In this document: positions 31,392 through 42,716 of the stretch, in pieces
Layout of the letters: each line of letters starts with the position of its first letter
Position numbering within the stretch: the first letter of the stretch is position 1
Assembly (NCBI GenBank): GCA_911728435.2
Contig: OU452199.1
Span: forward strand, 25,740,860 to 25,804,859
From: Apoderus coryli
Lineage: Eukaryota > Arthropoda > Insecta > Coleoptera > Attelabidae
Length of the DNA: 64,000 nt
Direction: 5' to 3'
The notes under the pieces: model-generated
Database searches by the model: none
Told to the model about the DNA's origin: nothing
The model's input: only the letters and a program-made list of their open reading frames with translations
Made by a program: the position numbers and the translations under genes

Positions 31392-31817
31392 TTATATTCA
31401 ATTCTTCTTCTTCTTCAAATTGATGGCCTCCTGCTAACTTAGTAGCATACAGCCAGCGTTTCTTCTATATTTAGGGACGTCATCAGTATTTTGGGTGAAT
31501 CGTTTCCTTGCTGTGGTTCTGGTTTTTCTTTCTTCTTTTGTTATTGTTGTCTTCTTGTTTGTTTAGTCTGTGCCGTAGTGTGATTTTATTGTTAGTACAT
31601 GATGAAGGATCTAGGTTAACACAAAAGGTTGACTTTTCTCGCTCTGGGGCGTATCAGAGCTTTCACACTTTGGGAGCGCCTCGGATTGGGAAAGTTATGG
31701 TTGCGGTGTCTGAAATAATACTTATTGAAAAAATTGAACTAATATTCTAAGAAATACTACAACTACGAGCTCTAAGCAATATGAGTAAGCAGTGTTGTTG
31801 TGAGATGGTATTTGTTT

Positions 31818-32897
31818 TTAGAGTGAAATGTTATTATATTGTAGATGTTTCATGATGGCTTCTATATATAAATTGTTAGGACTAAATATTATGAGTTCTA
31901 TGTTTATAGGATTGTGCATATGTTGGGTGAAGAAATAATACAGTTCTTTGCATTTTTTTATGTGTGAGTTGCACCCAAAGAAGATATGATTTAGGTCCCC
32001 TAGTTCTCCACATTCGCATAGTGGATTATCTCTGACTCCTATTTTGAATTGATGCGCTGGTGTTAGGCAGTGATTTGTTCTCATTCGAGTGATTGTTGTT
32101 ATGCTTTTCCTGTCTTTATATTTTGTATGCCAATACCAGGGAACCTTTGGCGGTATAGTGATATGTCTTCTGTATATGATTCCTTTGTTATGTGTCCAAT
32201 TTGTGTATGTATTTGTCCATACTTCCCATAATTCTCTTTTAATGATGCTAAGTATTGCTGCTGGGCTTATAGAATTTGGTTGCGTAACTGATGTTTTTTC
32301 TCTCCCTTTTTTAGCTATTGAATCGGCCATTTCATTTCCTTGTATTCCAGAGTGTCCAGGAGCCCATACTAGTTTTATATCTCTATTGGTGTTTCGAGCT
32401 TCCCATAGTTCCAATTTGGTACTCAGTGTTATGTAATCAACCGTAGCCGATATATTCTTACCGCTTAGAGACTCGAGTGCGCTCAATGAATCTGTTACCA
32501 GTACTAATTTTTTTGTCCTGTTTTTGGTTAGACGAATGGCTTCTCTAATGGCTATTGTTTCTGCTGCATGTATTGGTGTGTAATTCGAAAGTCTTTCTCC
32601 ATGTGATATCTCCAGTTCCACACTAAATACGCCAAACCCGCACTTTTCTGCGTCCTTGGATGCATCAGTATATATTATATCATAATTTGGTGCCATTGAT
32701 TTTATTGTTTCTTTTAATTGTAGTTCCGCAGTAATGTCCTGTCTTACAATGTTGGAATGACAGTAATCAAATTTGATAGTTTGCATATCATAAGGAAACC
32801 TGAAACATGGCAGCAAATTGTCTTTGTATAAGAATTCTATGTACTGTAAGACGTGATCAGTGCTTTCCATTATTGCTGGACATGCTGTTCGGGCCCA
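31818..32897 (-). pseudogene. I-type LINE ORF2, RNase H and C-terminal zinc region
   Basis: The RNase H has all expected acidic sites: IIYTDASK (first Asp), HAAETIAI (Glu), LVLVTDSLSALES (Asp) and WAPGHSGIQGNEMADSIAKK (final Asp and His). A C-terminal CX1CX..H..C-like module (NPLCECGELGDLNHIFFGC) follows. The frame is entered from the RT frame through a 7-A run at 32901-32907, one base short. The ORF's first Met (32870) is not a translation start. Confidence 0.9.
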
Positions 32898-34234
32898 GTA
32901 TTTTTTTCCTTATTGAATTCTTCATACATGTTTATAATGCTTGTGCCGAGCTTATGTTGTTCCAGAGATAAGGTGTTTGACACTAGTTTTGCGCACAACC
33001 AGGTTCTTCTAATTTCTAGTGTCGTTTCTGCTGTTTCTGCTAGTAAGATGTTGACTGGAGTTGATCTCATGCAGCCTGTTATGACTCTCAGCGCTGTATA
33101 CTGTGTTTTATTGAGTTTCTGCCAATTGTATTTCGATGTTCTCATAATCAGAGGAGTTACATATTCTAAGTGTGATCGCACAATGGCATTATATATTATT
33201 TTTAATGTTTTGGGATCAGTCCCCCACCATGTGCGTGTCAGAGCTCTCATGACGTTGATTCCTTTTGTTGCCTTAGTGACGCAATAATCTATGTGTTTGG
33301 TCCAGCGCATATGTGTATCTAGCCAAGCCCCAGCGTATTTGAATTCTGAAACATATTCAACAGCTGTATTTTGTATTACTATAGGTTGATATACTGTTTT
33401 CCTTTTTCCTTTTGTGAATATCATAGCTTTGGTTTTGTCAGTGTTGATTGATAAACCCTTCTTATTTAACCATCTGTCGATGTTTTTTACCTTTTCTGAT
33501 ATTTCGAATATACCCTCGTGTATGTTTTTATTATTGGTGTATATGACAATATCATCTGCGTATTGCAGAATTTTGATTTGATTAGTTGCTAGTTTATTTA
33601 GTGACGACATATAAATGTTAAACAGTGTGGGGCTTAAAGGTGATCCCTGTAATAATCCTTTAGTTATTATTTTTGATCCAATTAGTTGTCCTGTATTAGG
33701 CGAGCGAATCGATATTGTTTTTGGGGTTAAAATTTTTTCTATAATTTCTATCACATCTTTGTTAATTTTTAGTTCATTTAAGTCATTTAAAAGCTCTTTT
33801 ATTACAACGTTGTCGAAGGCTGCTTTTAGGTCAAGAAATACTGCAATTGTAGCTTTGTTATTACTTAGTGCCGTATAGATTTGTAATGTTAACAGGCTTA
33901 AATTTGTTTGTGTGCCACGGCCTTTCCTGAAACCATTTTGATGATCGTCGAAAATTCTTCTTGACTCTATTTCGTGATTTAGTCTCATTTCTAAGATGCT
34001 TTCTAATGTTTTACATATACATGATGTCAGAGCTAGTAATCGATAGTTATTTGCTTTATTTGGATCTTTGCCCGGTTTTAGTACTGGGATGAGTACTGTT
34101 TTAAGCCATTCATTTGGTATTGGTTGTTCTTTTCTTAAGATTTGGTTAAATATTTGTCGTAGATTTTCTTTATATTCTGGCGTTAAGTTGTTCAGCATAC
34201 TAAATGTTATATTATCGGATCCTGGTGCAGTTTC
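32870..34234 (-). pseudogene. I-type LINE ORF2, reverse transcriptase domain
   Basis: The RT motifs are APGSDNITF near the start, TVLIPVLKPGKDPNKANNYR, QNGFRKGRGTQTNL, VFLDLKAAFDNV (catalytic Asp), GLLQGSPLSPTLFNIYM and ILQYADDIVIY (catalytic YADD). The region is intact apart from the frame changes at both ends. The upstream change lies in a 10-A run at 34235-34244, which appears one base too long. Confidence 0.93.
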
Positions 34235-35498
34235 TTTTTTTTTTATTGAGAATCATCTGCATCTCTGATGATCTTATTTGCGGACTTACATTGGTGTTTG
34301 TGTATTTCAATCGAGTAGTAATTTCAGGATTATGTGATGTAATGCCGTTAAGCACTTCAGTAAATTCTTGATCTGTATTGTTTTTGTGAGGATACGTGTT
34401 GGATTTGGAAAAAGCTCGTACTACATTCCAGATCTTACTCAGCGGCGTTTCTCTATTTAATGTATCGCAAAATGTTCTAAAACTTTCTTTCATTATTTTT
34501 CTCGTATATCTTCGGGCGCTTGCTGCTAGTCTTTTGTAGTCGACATAATTCAATTCTGTTGGATTATTTCGGTACCTTTTCAAGGCTGAAGCTCTCTCCT
34601 TATATTTCCTGTTGCATTCTTCATCCCACCATATAGGTTTTTTCGGAAAACTCTTTTGTCCAATGTTTATTAGCGTTTTCGGTATAGTTTTGTCTGCCGT
34701 TTCTGTGATGTTTCGTATCAGCTCGTCATAGTCATTTTGTTTACTTGTAAGTCGTGGAAGTTGTTCTTGAAATTCTGTCCAATTGGCTAATTTAGTTTTC
34801 CATCTGGATATAGGTGTATTTTCGATTATTTTCCCATGTAGTGTATTCTTATGGTATGTACATATTGTTGGGTAATGATCGCTGTTTCCTGCATCTTCAT
34901 GAACGCTCCAATGACAGTTGCCTGCTATATCGGCTGATGTGATAGTGAGGTCGCATGAACTTACTCCGGTTCCTGGTCTGTGTACTCTTGTGGGACTTCC
35001 ATTGTTTAAGAAGACTAGATTTTCGGATTCTAAAGTTTCTAATAGGTTTCTACCTTTTAAGTTGGTTTTATGTGACCCCCATGCTGTGTTTTGTGCGTTA
35101 AAGTCTCCCATAATTATGGCTGGTTGGGGAATATTTTGCATCATGTGTGTATAGTCAGCTATGGTTAGATTTGTATTAGGAGGGTTGTATATTGTCACTA
35201 AATTTAGTTTTCCTATATTTATTGCCAAAATTTGGATTTCTTGTGGAAGATTAAATTGTAATTGGAGACTTTTGAATGGTGTTGACTTGTTTATAAGGAT
35301 GGCAACGCCTCCCCATCCATCTGCCCTATCTTCTTTGAGGGTGGTATAATGTTTTAAGTTTATTTGTTGTGTTGTTTTTAATAGCGTTTCATTAAGAAGT
35401 ATAATATCAGGATTCTCTTCAGCTAGTAGTGTTTTTAGTTTAATAATATTTGCATGTACGCCTCGAATGTTCCATTGAATGATTTTAAAATTCGTCAT
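34235..35498 (-). pseudogene. I-type LINE ORF2, APE-type endonuclease
   Basis: The likely ORF2 start is the ATG at 35496-35498 (MTNFKIIQWNIRG), which overlaps the end of ORF1 by 14 bases; the longer ORF start at 35558 has no endonuclease homology. Endonuclease motifs are QWNIRG (Asn), ILLNETLL (Glu), VAILINK, LVTIYNPPN, IIMGDFNAQNTAWGS (catalytic Asp and Asn), SSCDLTI and NSDHYPTI (catalytic Asp-His). The frame is lost at 34235-34244. Confidence 0.92.
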
Positions 35499-36858
35499 CT
35501 GAATTGATTGTTGCGTTAGTTGTATCTTGCGTCCAAAAGTTATACCCTTTAAGTACATTGTCTATTTCTTCCATTTGCTCTGGTTGGTTTACTATGCTTG
35601 TGTGGCTACAAATTTCTTTAATGAGGGCACCTATGTCCACAGTGTTCAGGTTACCTGTGAAGTTATGATCTGTGTCCATCGCTTGGTCATCTGTAATTTT
35701 TTTATATTTTATTGATGTAGGAGTTCTGCATGGTGTTGGTAATAGTTGGTTTCTGTGAGCTGTTTTGTCATAGCCAGCATAAGGTGATGTAGATTTTCGT
35801 TTATTTGAATTGAAACTATTTTTTGAGCTATGTGGTTCACTATATTTTGTTGTTTGGAAGGCTGGTGTGTTAAGTCTTGGGCTTCGTGCGGCTATTTCAT
35901 TATATGTTGGGCTTTGCATATGTGATATTGAGTTTTCTCTTCTTTGATGTACATCTATTACAGTTTGTTTTGAATTTCCGATGATGCTGGGAAAGTTAAA
36001 GTCATCTTTTCTTATCAATGGAATTATTGCTGGGTGCTGTTGATTTTTTCTTGTATTGACTGGAAACCTTTGCTTGGCTTCAAAATAGGATAAGTTCTCG
36101 AATGACATAACCTCCTTAATTTTCTTCTGTCTTTCAAATTCTACACATCTTCTATCACTTGACATATGATTTTCCCCACAATAAAAACATGTGGCCGGTT
36201 TGTTACACTTTTCAGTATCGTGTTCTTCCGCACATTTTGCGCAGCGAATTTTGCTTTTACACTGTTTAGATGGATGTCCATATCGCCAACAGTTTCTACA
36301 TTGGGTGACTGGGCTGATGTACGTTTCTACTTTAACTTTATAATAATTTATGTCTAATTCTGTGGGGAGCCTTTTGCCTTCAAATGTTATGACGACAGAT
36401 TGAGTCGGTGTGTATTCAACTACTTCCTCGTTTGCTACTCTTCTGTGTAGTCGTCTAGCTGCTAATAATTTGAACGGTGATTTACCTGTATTTAGTATTT
36501 CATCCATTGAAATATCAAGAGGTATACCTCGAATTACACCTTTGGATGTTGTTAGATTGACAGGGATGTATGCTTGTAAATTGTTTTCAGTAATGACTTT
36601 ATGTGATTTAAATGTATTAGCTGATTTAGGAGAATGAAATTCAATGCCCACTCGATTTCGACCCTTTTTAGTTATTTTAGATACACCATCTATTCTATTT
36701 AATTTAAGGAGTTTGCCTAACTTTATAGGATGTATGTTTCCCAAATTTTGATCTTTGCTTTCGATTATTATTAGGTAGGGGGCGGTGTCTGAATACTTGT
36801 ATTCATTTACTATGATTTTGTCGGGGGGGTCTTTTGACCCCCCGCTGTTGTCTGACAT
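35485..36858 (-). CDS. I-type LINE ORF1, gag-like RNA-binding protein
   Basis: An intact 457-residue frame. A structured N-terminal half (GVIRGIPLDISMDEIL) is followed by three zinc knuckles at about residues 188-250: CRNCWRYGHPSKQC, CAKCAEEHDTEKC and CFYCGENHMSSDRRC. A Ser/Asn-rich tail follows. In such elements this protein coats the RNA in the ribonucleoprotein. It is the only uninterrupted long TE ORF in the window. The 5' UTR from 36859 to 37132 is non-coding. Confidence 0.9.
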   Translation of the reverse strand: MSDNSGGSKDPPDKIIVNEYKYSDTAPYLIIIESKDQNLGNIHPIKLGKLLKLNRIDGVSKITKKGRNRVGIEFHSPKSANTFKSHKVITENNLQAYIPVNLTTSKGVIRGIPLDISMDEILNTGKSPFKLLAARRLHRRVANEEVVEYTPTQSVVITFEGKRLPTELDINYYKVKVETYISPVTQCRNCWRYGHPSKQCKSKIRCAKCAEEHDTEKCNKPATCFYCGENHMSSDRRCVEFERQKKIKEVMSFENLSYFEAKQRFPVNTRKNQQHPAIIPLIRKDDFNFPSIIGNSKQTVIDVHQRRENSISHMQSPTYNEIAARSPRLNTPAFQTTKYSEPHSSKNSFNSNKRKSTSPYAGYDKTAHRNQLLPTPCRTPTSIKYKKITDDQAMDTDHNFTGNLNTVDIGALIKEICSHTSIVNQPEQMEEIDNVLKGYNFWTQDTTNATINSDDEF

Positions 36859-37132
36859 TTATTTACGATTCAGTAACGATGTAGTTGGTTGCTTTATTAA
36901 GGTAGAGAAAAAAAAAGGGTTTTTTATATATAGGTTTATAGTAGGAAAGTTGTTGAGGTCAGTAGCAATAAGCGTTAGTATTAATGTTATTAAATTTTGG
37001 CACAGATTTACCTTGTATATTGTTCTTTTGCTCTTCACTCACGTTTTATGTAATTTATATACTTAATTTACATAAATATTCGATTTAACTCGACTATGTT
37101 TCAAACTCCCAATATGGCCGTTCGAAAAAACC

Positions 37133-37735
37133 TTATATTCAATTAAATGCGTAAAAAAATATGCAGTATTTCGGATAAGTGTAAGAACTATGATTTTTTA
37201 AATTTTTGAACCCTCTTTTAAACCCCTTGCCTAAGCTCAATGTTTCCCAAAATCAAATCAGCTCCTTGCTATGTCCAATAGTATTTTTGTACCAAATTTG
37301 GTTAAAATCTGTTTTGTGGTTGTTGCGTTTTCGTGGATACAGATACAGACATTTTTTTAAAACTACTTATTTATGTATAAAATGACCAAAAACAAGTATT
37401 TCCGGTGAAATGAATAAGAAATGGGTGTTTCCATTTAGAAACATACGTCTGGTCGTCGTCTTTATTTTTGGACTACCCTGTATTTATGAATTTACAACAA
37501 GAAACCCGGCTGTCAAAAGCTAAAATCGACCTGTCGAAGAGTTTATCTGAGTTTTACCCATGCGTCCTCAATGTAGAAGAAGTGTAAGATCCCCGGGCCG
37601 CTAAACCTGTCATTTTAGCAAAGCTAGAAATTTGAAAATCAATAAAGATTGTTAAAAACCAACGTACATTATTTCCGGACATGTAACGTGAACCCGAAGC
37701 GAAGCGAAGCCCTTGCTAAGTGCAGGCCCAATATG
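37133..37735. repeat. Continuation of the degenerate repeat array, then unassigned sequence
   Basis: 37133-37210 matches array sequence at 30665-30740 (AATATTTC.GATAAGT.TAAGAACTAT). 37240-37345 is another non-coding block. 37346-37735 shows no gene. Confidence 0.5.
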
Positions 37736-38409
37736 TGCGCATGAGGTTCAAGTCTCAGATTAGTTAGGTAGGTAGGTAGGAGGTTAGGTAGGTGGTTAGT
37801 TAGGTAGGTGGTTAGTTAGGTAGGTAGGTAGGAGGTTAGTTAGGTAGCAGGTTAGTTAGCTAGGTAGGTTAGTTACGTAGGAGGTTAGTTAGGTAGGGGG
37901 TTAGTTAGGTAGGTAGGAGGTTAGTTAGGTAGGTAGGAGGTTAGGTCGGTAGGTAGATAGTTAGGTAGGTAGTTAAGTAGGAAAGCAGGCCCGATATGTA
38001 CGCATGAGGTTTAAGTTGGAGATTAGGTAGGTAGGAGGTTAGTTAGGTAGGTAGGAGGTTAGTTAGGAAGGTAGGAGGTTAGTTAGGTAGGTAGGAGGTT
38101 AGGTCGGTAGGTAGATAATTAGTTAGGTAGGTAGTTCAGTAGGATAGCAAGGGCGAAGCCCTTGCTAAGTGCAGGCCCGATATGTGCGCTTGAGGTTTAA
38201 GTTTCAGATTAGTTAGGTAGGTAGGAGGTTAGTTGGTTAGGTAGGAGGTTAGTTAGGTTAGTTAGGTAGGTAGGAGGTTAATTAGTTAGGTAGGAGGTTA
38301 GTTAGGTAGGAGGTTAGTTATGTAGGTAGGAGGTTAGTTAGGTAGGTAGGAGTTTAGTTAGGTAGGAGGTTAGTTAGGTAGGAGGTTAGTTAGGTAGGGG
38401 TTAGTTAGG
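37736..38409. repeat. TTAGG-rich minisatellite with higher-order units (left block)
   Basis: Irregular tandem copies of GGTTAGTTAGGTAGGTAGGA are interrupted by a longer anchor containing CTTGCTAAGTGCAGGCCC and ATGTGCGCATGAGGTTTAAG. Anchors occur near 37710, 37985 and 38160. The block is split from 42453-42716 by the R1-type LINE. Confidence 0.9.
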
Positions 38410-38639
38410 CTACCAATATTTCCCAATGCTCCTAAGCAAGGATACGAGCCTGGATAGATTATACGAAGGAACAACCACGGTAGGAAAAAAGCTGCAATCA
38501 TAATATACTTAAATAAAGAAGCAAATGAAACCCTCATCAGAACCTTCGAGTATGTCTTCTCGGGGTCGGGTATCGAAATAGTAGCTAATAAAAACAAAAC
38601 CGATAGAACTACCAACGCTAACGTAAACACCGAGGCAGC

Positions 38640-39335
38640 AATAGTAAGAACGGATGAGAACAGATCATACGCCGAGTTGCTAAGGTCAGTAAAGAGGGAA
38701 CTAAACTTCGACAACATGGACGTACAGATAAATTCCATAAGGAGGACAAGAAATAACGATCTTCTTTTCACAGTAAAAGATAAAGAAAAGGCGCAAACCT
38801 TAAGGCAGGAAATTCAGTTCAAGGTTCAAGGGGCAAGGTCGTAAACCCAAGAACAAAACCAGTAATCTTTCACGTCAGAGGAATAGATGCAGTAACGACT
38901 CAAAAAGAAATAGAGGAGAGAGTGGCTGAAACCGCGTTAGTACCCAAGGAAGAGATCAAAGTAAAATCCCTGAGACCGGCCTTCGCAGATACGCAAAACG
39001 CAACGTTAATGGTAGACTCAGAAGCTGCCAAAGTCCTGGAGAAGCTGAAGCACATTAGAATTGGATGGCTACAATGTAGAATACAGAAAAGGACGAACAT
39101 CAAAAGATGCTTTAAATGTTGGAAGCTAGACCATTTCATGGCCGACTGTAAAGGTCCGGACCGCCGAAACGCATGCTCAAAATGCGCACAAGAGGGACAC
39201 AAAGCTGAGCAATGCGATAAAACCCCCTTCTGTCCAAATTGCGAGGTAGAAGGACATCAGTCAGGGCATTTAAAATGTCCTCTATATAGAAGAGCGTGGA
39301 CGGAGGCCACGAAAACCCAAACCTCCAATGTATAA
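38640..39335 (+). pseudogene. R1-type LINE ORF1, gag C-terminal half
   Basis: The first frame (from about 38640, RSYAELLRSVKRELNFDNMD) shifts near 38825-38840 into the second, which stays open to 39335. The second contains three knuckles: CFKCWKLDHFMADC, CSKCAQEGHKAEQC and CPNCEVEGHQSGHLKC. The N-terminal half of ORF1 is missing. The stop overlaps the ORF2 start at 39328 by eight bases, a common R1-group arrangement. Confidence 0.85.
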
Positions 39336-40500
39336 GTTCCTACAATGCAACTTAAACCGCTCAAGGGCAGCACACGATTTAGCAATTGCCACAGCCAGGA
39401 AACAAAACATTGACCTACTGATCGTGAGTGAGCCAAATAAAAAAATAGTGTCGGACAACAGATGGATCGTGGACAATAAGGTAGACGTGGCGGCCCTCGC
39501 GGTAAATAGAAACATTGTTATTTTAGGTGTACATAAAAAGGACGGCTTTATATGTGTAGAGTTTGAAAATTTTAATGTGTTTGCGTGTTACGTTTCTCCT
39601 AATATAAGTTTTATCAGTTTCTGTACATATGTAGATAGCTTAATGAGCGAAATAAGGCTAAGAAAAAAGGAAGTGCTGATGGCTGGAGATTTCAATGCAA
39701 AGTCTGGCGAGTGGGGATCCCCGACCACTGATGATAGAGGAACATATCTGGCCGAGGCACTAAGCGCGGCAAATGCAGTAGCCCATAATAAAGCGGGCAT
39801 GCCGACCTTTAGCAGTAGGGGCTCGACATCGTTTATTGATCTAACGATCACATCTCAAGGGCTAGCAAAACACCTCTATTCATGGACTACGATGGACTGC
39901 GAGACACTGAGCGATCATCACTACATCTACGTTGAAATAAAAATTGGGAAATCCAACCTACAGCAGAGAAACCAAAGATCTGGACAAATCACTATTAGTA
40001 AGGACTGCGCAACGGCGTACCTACAAGTTATATCGCGCCAGAGGGGTAGGAGCGATAACCCATTGGAAAATATGGAGATATTGAAGGAGGCAACCAAATT
40101 AAGCCAAGTCACATCAGGGGGTAAGAGTGCGGCGCCATATTGGTGGTGCGAGGAGGTTCAAAAAGTAAGGAATTCCTGCAACCAACGAAGACGAGAGTTC
40201 ACAAGGGCCAAGGCGAAAAACACACCACAGGACGCAATTGACAGAATGTATAACATCTATAAGGCGGAGAAAAGGGAACTAAGCTTGCATAAGAAACAGG
40301 AAACGCGACTGCTGGAGGGAGGTTTGTAATAAACTGGAAACAGATATCTGGGGCGAGGGATACATGATCGTCATGAACAAATTTAAAAGCGAATTGCCTC
40401 AGTTCGAAATGAGTGGAAATATGAAACTCAAAATCATCGACGAATTATTTCCAAGGCGAAATGACGTTTGGCGGATCGACAATTGTGTCCTGGCGCCAGC
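39328..40500 (+). pseudogene. R1-type LINE ORF2, APE-type endonuclease
   Basis: Motifs in order are FLQCNLNRSRAAHDLA (Asn), LLIVSEPN (Glu), VFACYVSPN, VLMAGDFNAKSGEWGSP (Asp/Asn), STSFIDLTITS and LSDHHYIYVEI (Asp-His). All catalytic residues appear present. The frame stops at 40327-40329 where a frameshift occurs. The spacer 40330-40500 continues in another frame before the RT. Confidence 0.9.
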
Positions 40501-42255
40501 TTTCACCACAGGGGAGTGCTGCATATGAATGCTGCAGAACAGATGAAGGAAGGAGAAGCACCCGGACCCGATGGAATCCCAACAGAGATAATTAAAATAG
40601 CAGTAAAGGAATATCCAACTTTACTATTAAGCATAACAAACGAGCTACTAAATGTGCAAGAGTTTCCAGACGACTGGAAGGCAGCGAAAATTATCCTGAT
40701 TAAAAAATCAGGGAAACCTCCAGAGAGTCCTTCATCCTACCGCCCAATATGCTTGATAAACACAGCCGCAAAACTCTATGAGAGGATGATTAGGGATAGA
40801 TTGCTGACCGAGTTGCGAGGGGAACAAAGTCTATCGGACAACCAGTATGGTTTTACAAAGGGCAAGTCAACCATTCATGAATATGTAATCAACAAAGCTA
40901 CAGAAGCTAAAAGACACAGAGGCAAGACAAAGAAATGGTGTGCAGTGATAGCTGTTGATGTGCGAAACGCCTTTAACTCGGCATCATGGGGGATCATAAT
41001 TAAGCAATTAGAACACAAAAACATATCGGCTCATCTAATAAATGTGATCAAACAATATTTTACGAACAGAACAATACAAGCCCGAAACATTAATGCAAGT
41101 GACGTGTGGCATTCCCCAGGGATCCGTCTTGGGACCCTTATTGTGGAATTTGTTCTACGATCCTATATTGAGAATGAGAGTGGAAGACGAAGTTCAGCTT
41201 ATCGCGTTCGCAGATGACCTGGGTATACTAATAACAGCAGATAACAGAAATGAGTTGATTTTTAAAGCGGAGGACACCCTGTACAAGGTCGACGCATGGA
41301 TGAGGGAAAATTGCTTAGATCTGGCCCAAGAAAAAACTGAAGCAATTATTTTAGCAGGTCCCAGAAAAAGAGACGTTTCATTTAGTTGGGCAACTTATAA
41401 ATTATACCGGAGAAAACCCTAAACTACCTGGGCATCACGCTAGATGGACGACTATCTTTCGGACCACATGTGGAGAAAGCGGTACAGAAGGCCTCGTCGA
41501 AGGCAGCGTCGCTGGGCAGAATCTTGCCAAACATTGGTGGACCAAGCTGGGGAAAGAGAGCGATTTTAATGGGGGTTACAAATTCCATTCTATTGTATGG
41601 GGCACCGATATGGGTCACAGCGCTAAGGATGGAAAAGTACCGGAAGATGACATTGGGCTTACAAAGGAAATCATTGCTAAGAGTCGCGAGTGTATATCGA
41701 ACGATATCAGCGGAAGCCCTGCAGGTAATTACTGGAACCCCACCCATTGATCTTATAGTTGAAGAGAGATCCAGGCTTTACGAGGGAAATGAAGATCGAA
41801 ATAAAAAAACCGAAAGAGAAAGTACAATCCAACAATGGCAACAACGCTGGAATGACGAAACAGTTAAAGCACAATGGACAAAAAACCTAATCCCTGAGGT
41901 CTCCCCGTGGATCAACTGCAAACACAAAATCGTTGACTACTATTTGACCCAGATGCTAACCGGACACGGTTGCTTCAAATAGTACACATTAAAAATAAAA
42001 AGGTCTACGGATGACCGTTGCGTGTACTGCCAAGAAGTGGACACAGTTACTCACACGTTATTTCAGTGCCCACGGTGGCACATTGGAAGAACCGAAGTTG
42101 AACTCGAACTGGAAACACAAATTAACCAGGAGAATGTTATAAACCTAATGCTGGATAGCAAAGATAAATGGCAGACAATCCACAATTATGTGAGACGCGT
42201 ACTAAGGAAAAAAGAAGAAGAAGAAAGAATGATACAACTGAACCCGAACCCCTAA
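40468..42255 (+). pseudogene. R1-type LINE ORF2, RT and C-terminal domain
   Basis: RT segments are GEAPGPDGIPTEIIK, SYRPICLINTAAKLYERM, QYGFTKGKSTIHE and AVDVRNAFNSASW (40468 to about 41095). After a frameshift come CGIPQGSVLGPLLWNLFYD and IAFADDLGIL (41093-41390); the box is FADD. After another frameshift follow LSFGPHVEKAV and the C-terminal domain (41425-41982). After a last break comes CVYCQEVDTVTHTLFQC (42020-42255), the R1-type zinc module. There are at least four frame breaks or stops. Confidence 0.9.
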
Positions 42256-42452
42256 TCACAATCTGTGGAAGGGGGACGTAGGGAATATCGATAAAAAATT
42301 GCTATGGAAGACCAGCATAACAACTTGAAGAAAAGACAGCCTGTTGAACGAAGTTATGCCTAGATTGGCGGTTCCATTCAACACAAAGGCGGTTCATTGA
42401 GGGCCTCTTGATTTTCTGAGCTTGAGCGCAAACTACGTCCTCAAAAAAAAAA

Positions 42453-42716
42453 GGGGTTAGTTAGGTTGGAGGTGAGTTAGGTAGGAGGTTAGTTAGGTAG
42501 GAGGTTAGTTAGGTAGGTAGTTAAGTAGGATAGCAAGGGCGAAGCCCTTGTCAAGTGCAGGCCCGATATGTGCGCATGAGGTTTAGGTTGCAGATTAGTT
42601 AGTAAGTAAGTTAACAAGGGCGAACCCCTTGCCATGTGCAGGCTTGATACGTGCGCTTGAGGTTTAGGTTGCATGTTAGGTAGGTAGATAGGTAATTAGT
42701 TAGGTAGGTAGTTAGT
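42453..42716. repeat. TTAGG-rich minisatellite (right block)
   Basis: This is the same repeat as 37736-38409, with anchors near 42537 and 42615. It continues directly from the second copy of the 13-bp LINE target duplication. Confidence 0.9.

Larger units (their letters stand above)
31404..37132 (-). mobile_element. Full-length I-type LINE (two ORFs, APE, RT, RNase H)
   Basis: The element is 5729 bp and flanked by the 12-bp direct repeat TTATATTCAATT (31392-31403 and 37133-37144). It ends 3' with a GAA-repeat tail (minus strand, at 31404-31418). ORF1 is a zinc-knuckle gag; ORF2 has APE endonuclease, RT and RNase H. APE plus RT plus RNase H points to the I group (I, Outcast or LOA families). 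Only two single-base frameshifts, both in A-runs, interrupt ORF2, so the copy is young. Confidence 0.92.
38410..42452 (+). mobile_element. R1-clade LINE inserted in the TTAGG-rich minisatellite
   Basis: The element is 4043 bp and flanked by the 13-bp direct repeat GGGGTTAGTTAGG (38397-38409 and 42453-42465), with a 12-base A tail. It is 5'-truncated in ORF1. ORF1 keeps three zinc knuckles; ORF2 has APE endonuclease, RT and the C-terminal Cys-His domain typical of the R1 clade (R1, TRAS, SART and relatives). Several frameshifts make it inactive. The 3' UTR is 42256-42440. Confidence 0.9.

Noticed and set aside
32089..35349. Several plus-strand hydrophobic ORFs (for example 32089-32436, 32853-33287, 35161-35349)
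   Set aside because: All lie antisense to the intact RT, RNase H and endonuclease frames of the I-type LINE.
37736..38409. Regularly spaced repeats that might suggest a CRISPR array
   Set aside because: Units are contiguous minisatellite repeats without unique spacers, in an insect nuclear genome.
38370..38771. Minus-strand 133-residue ORF with hydrophobic stretches, resembling a membrane protein
   Set aside because: It is antisense to the R1-type LINE ORF1 and starts in the minisatellite. The hydrophobicity reflects the complement of charged codons.
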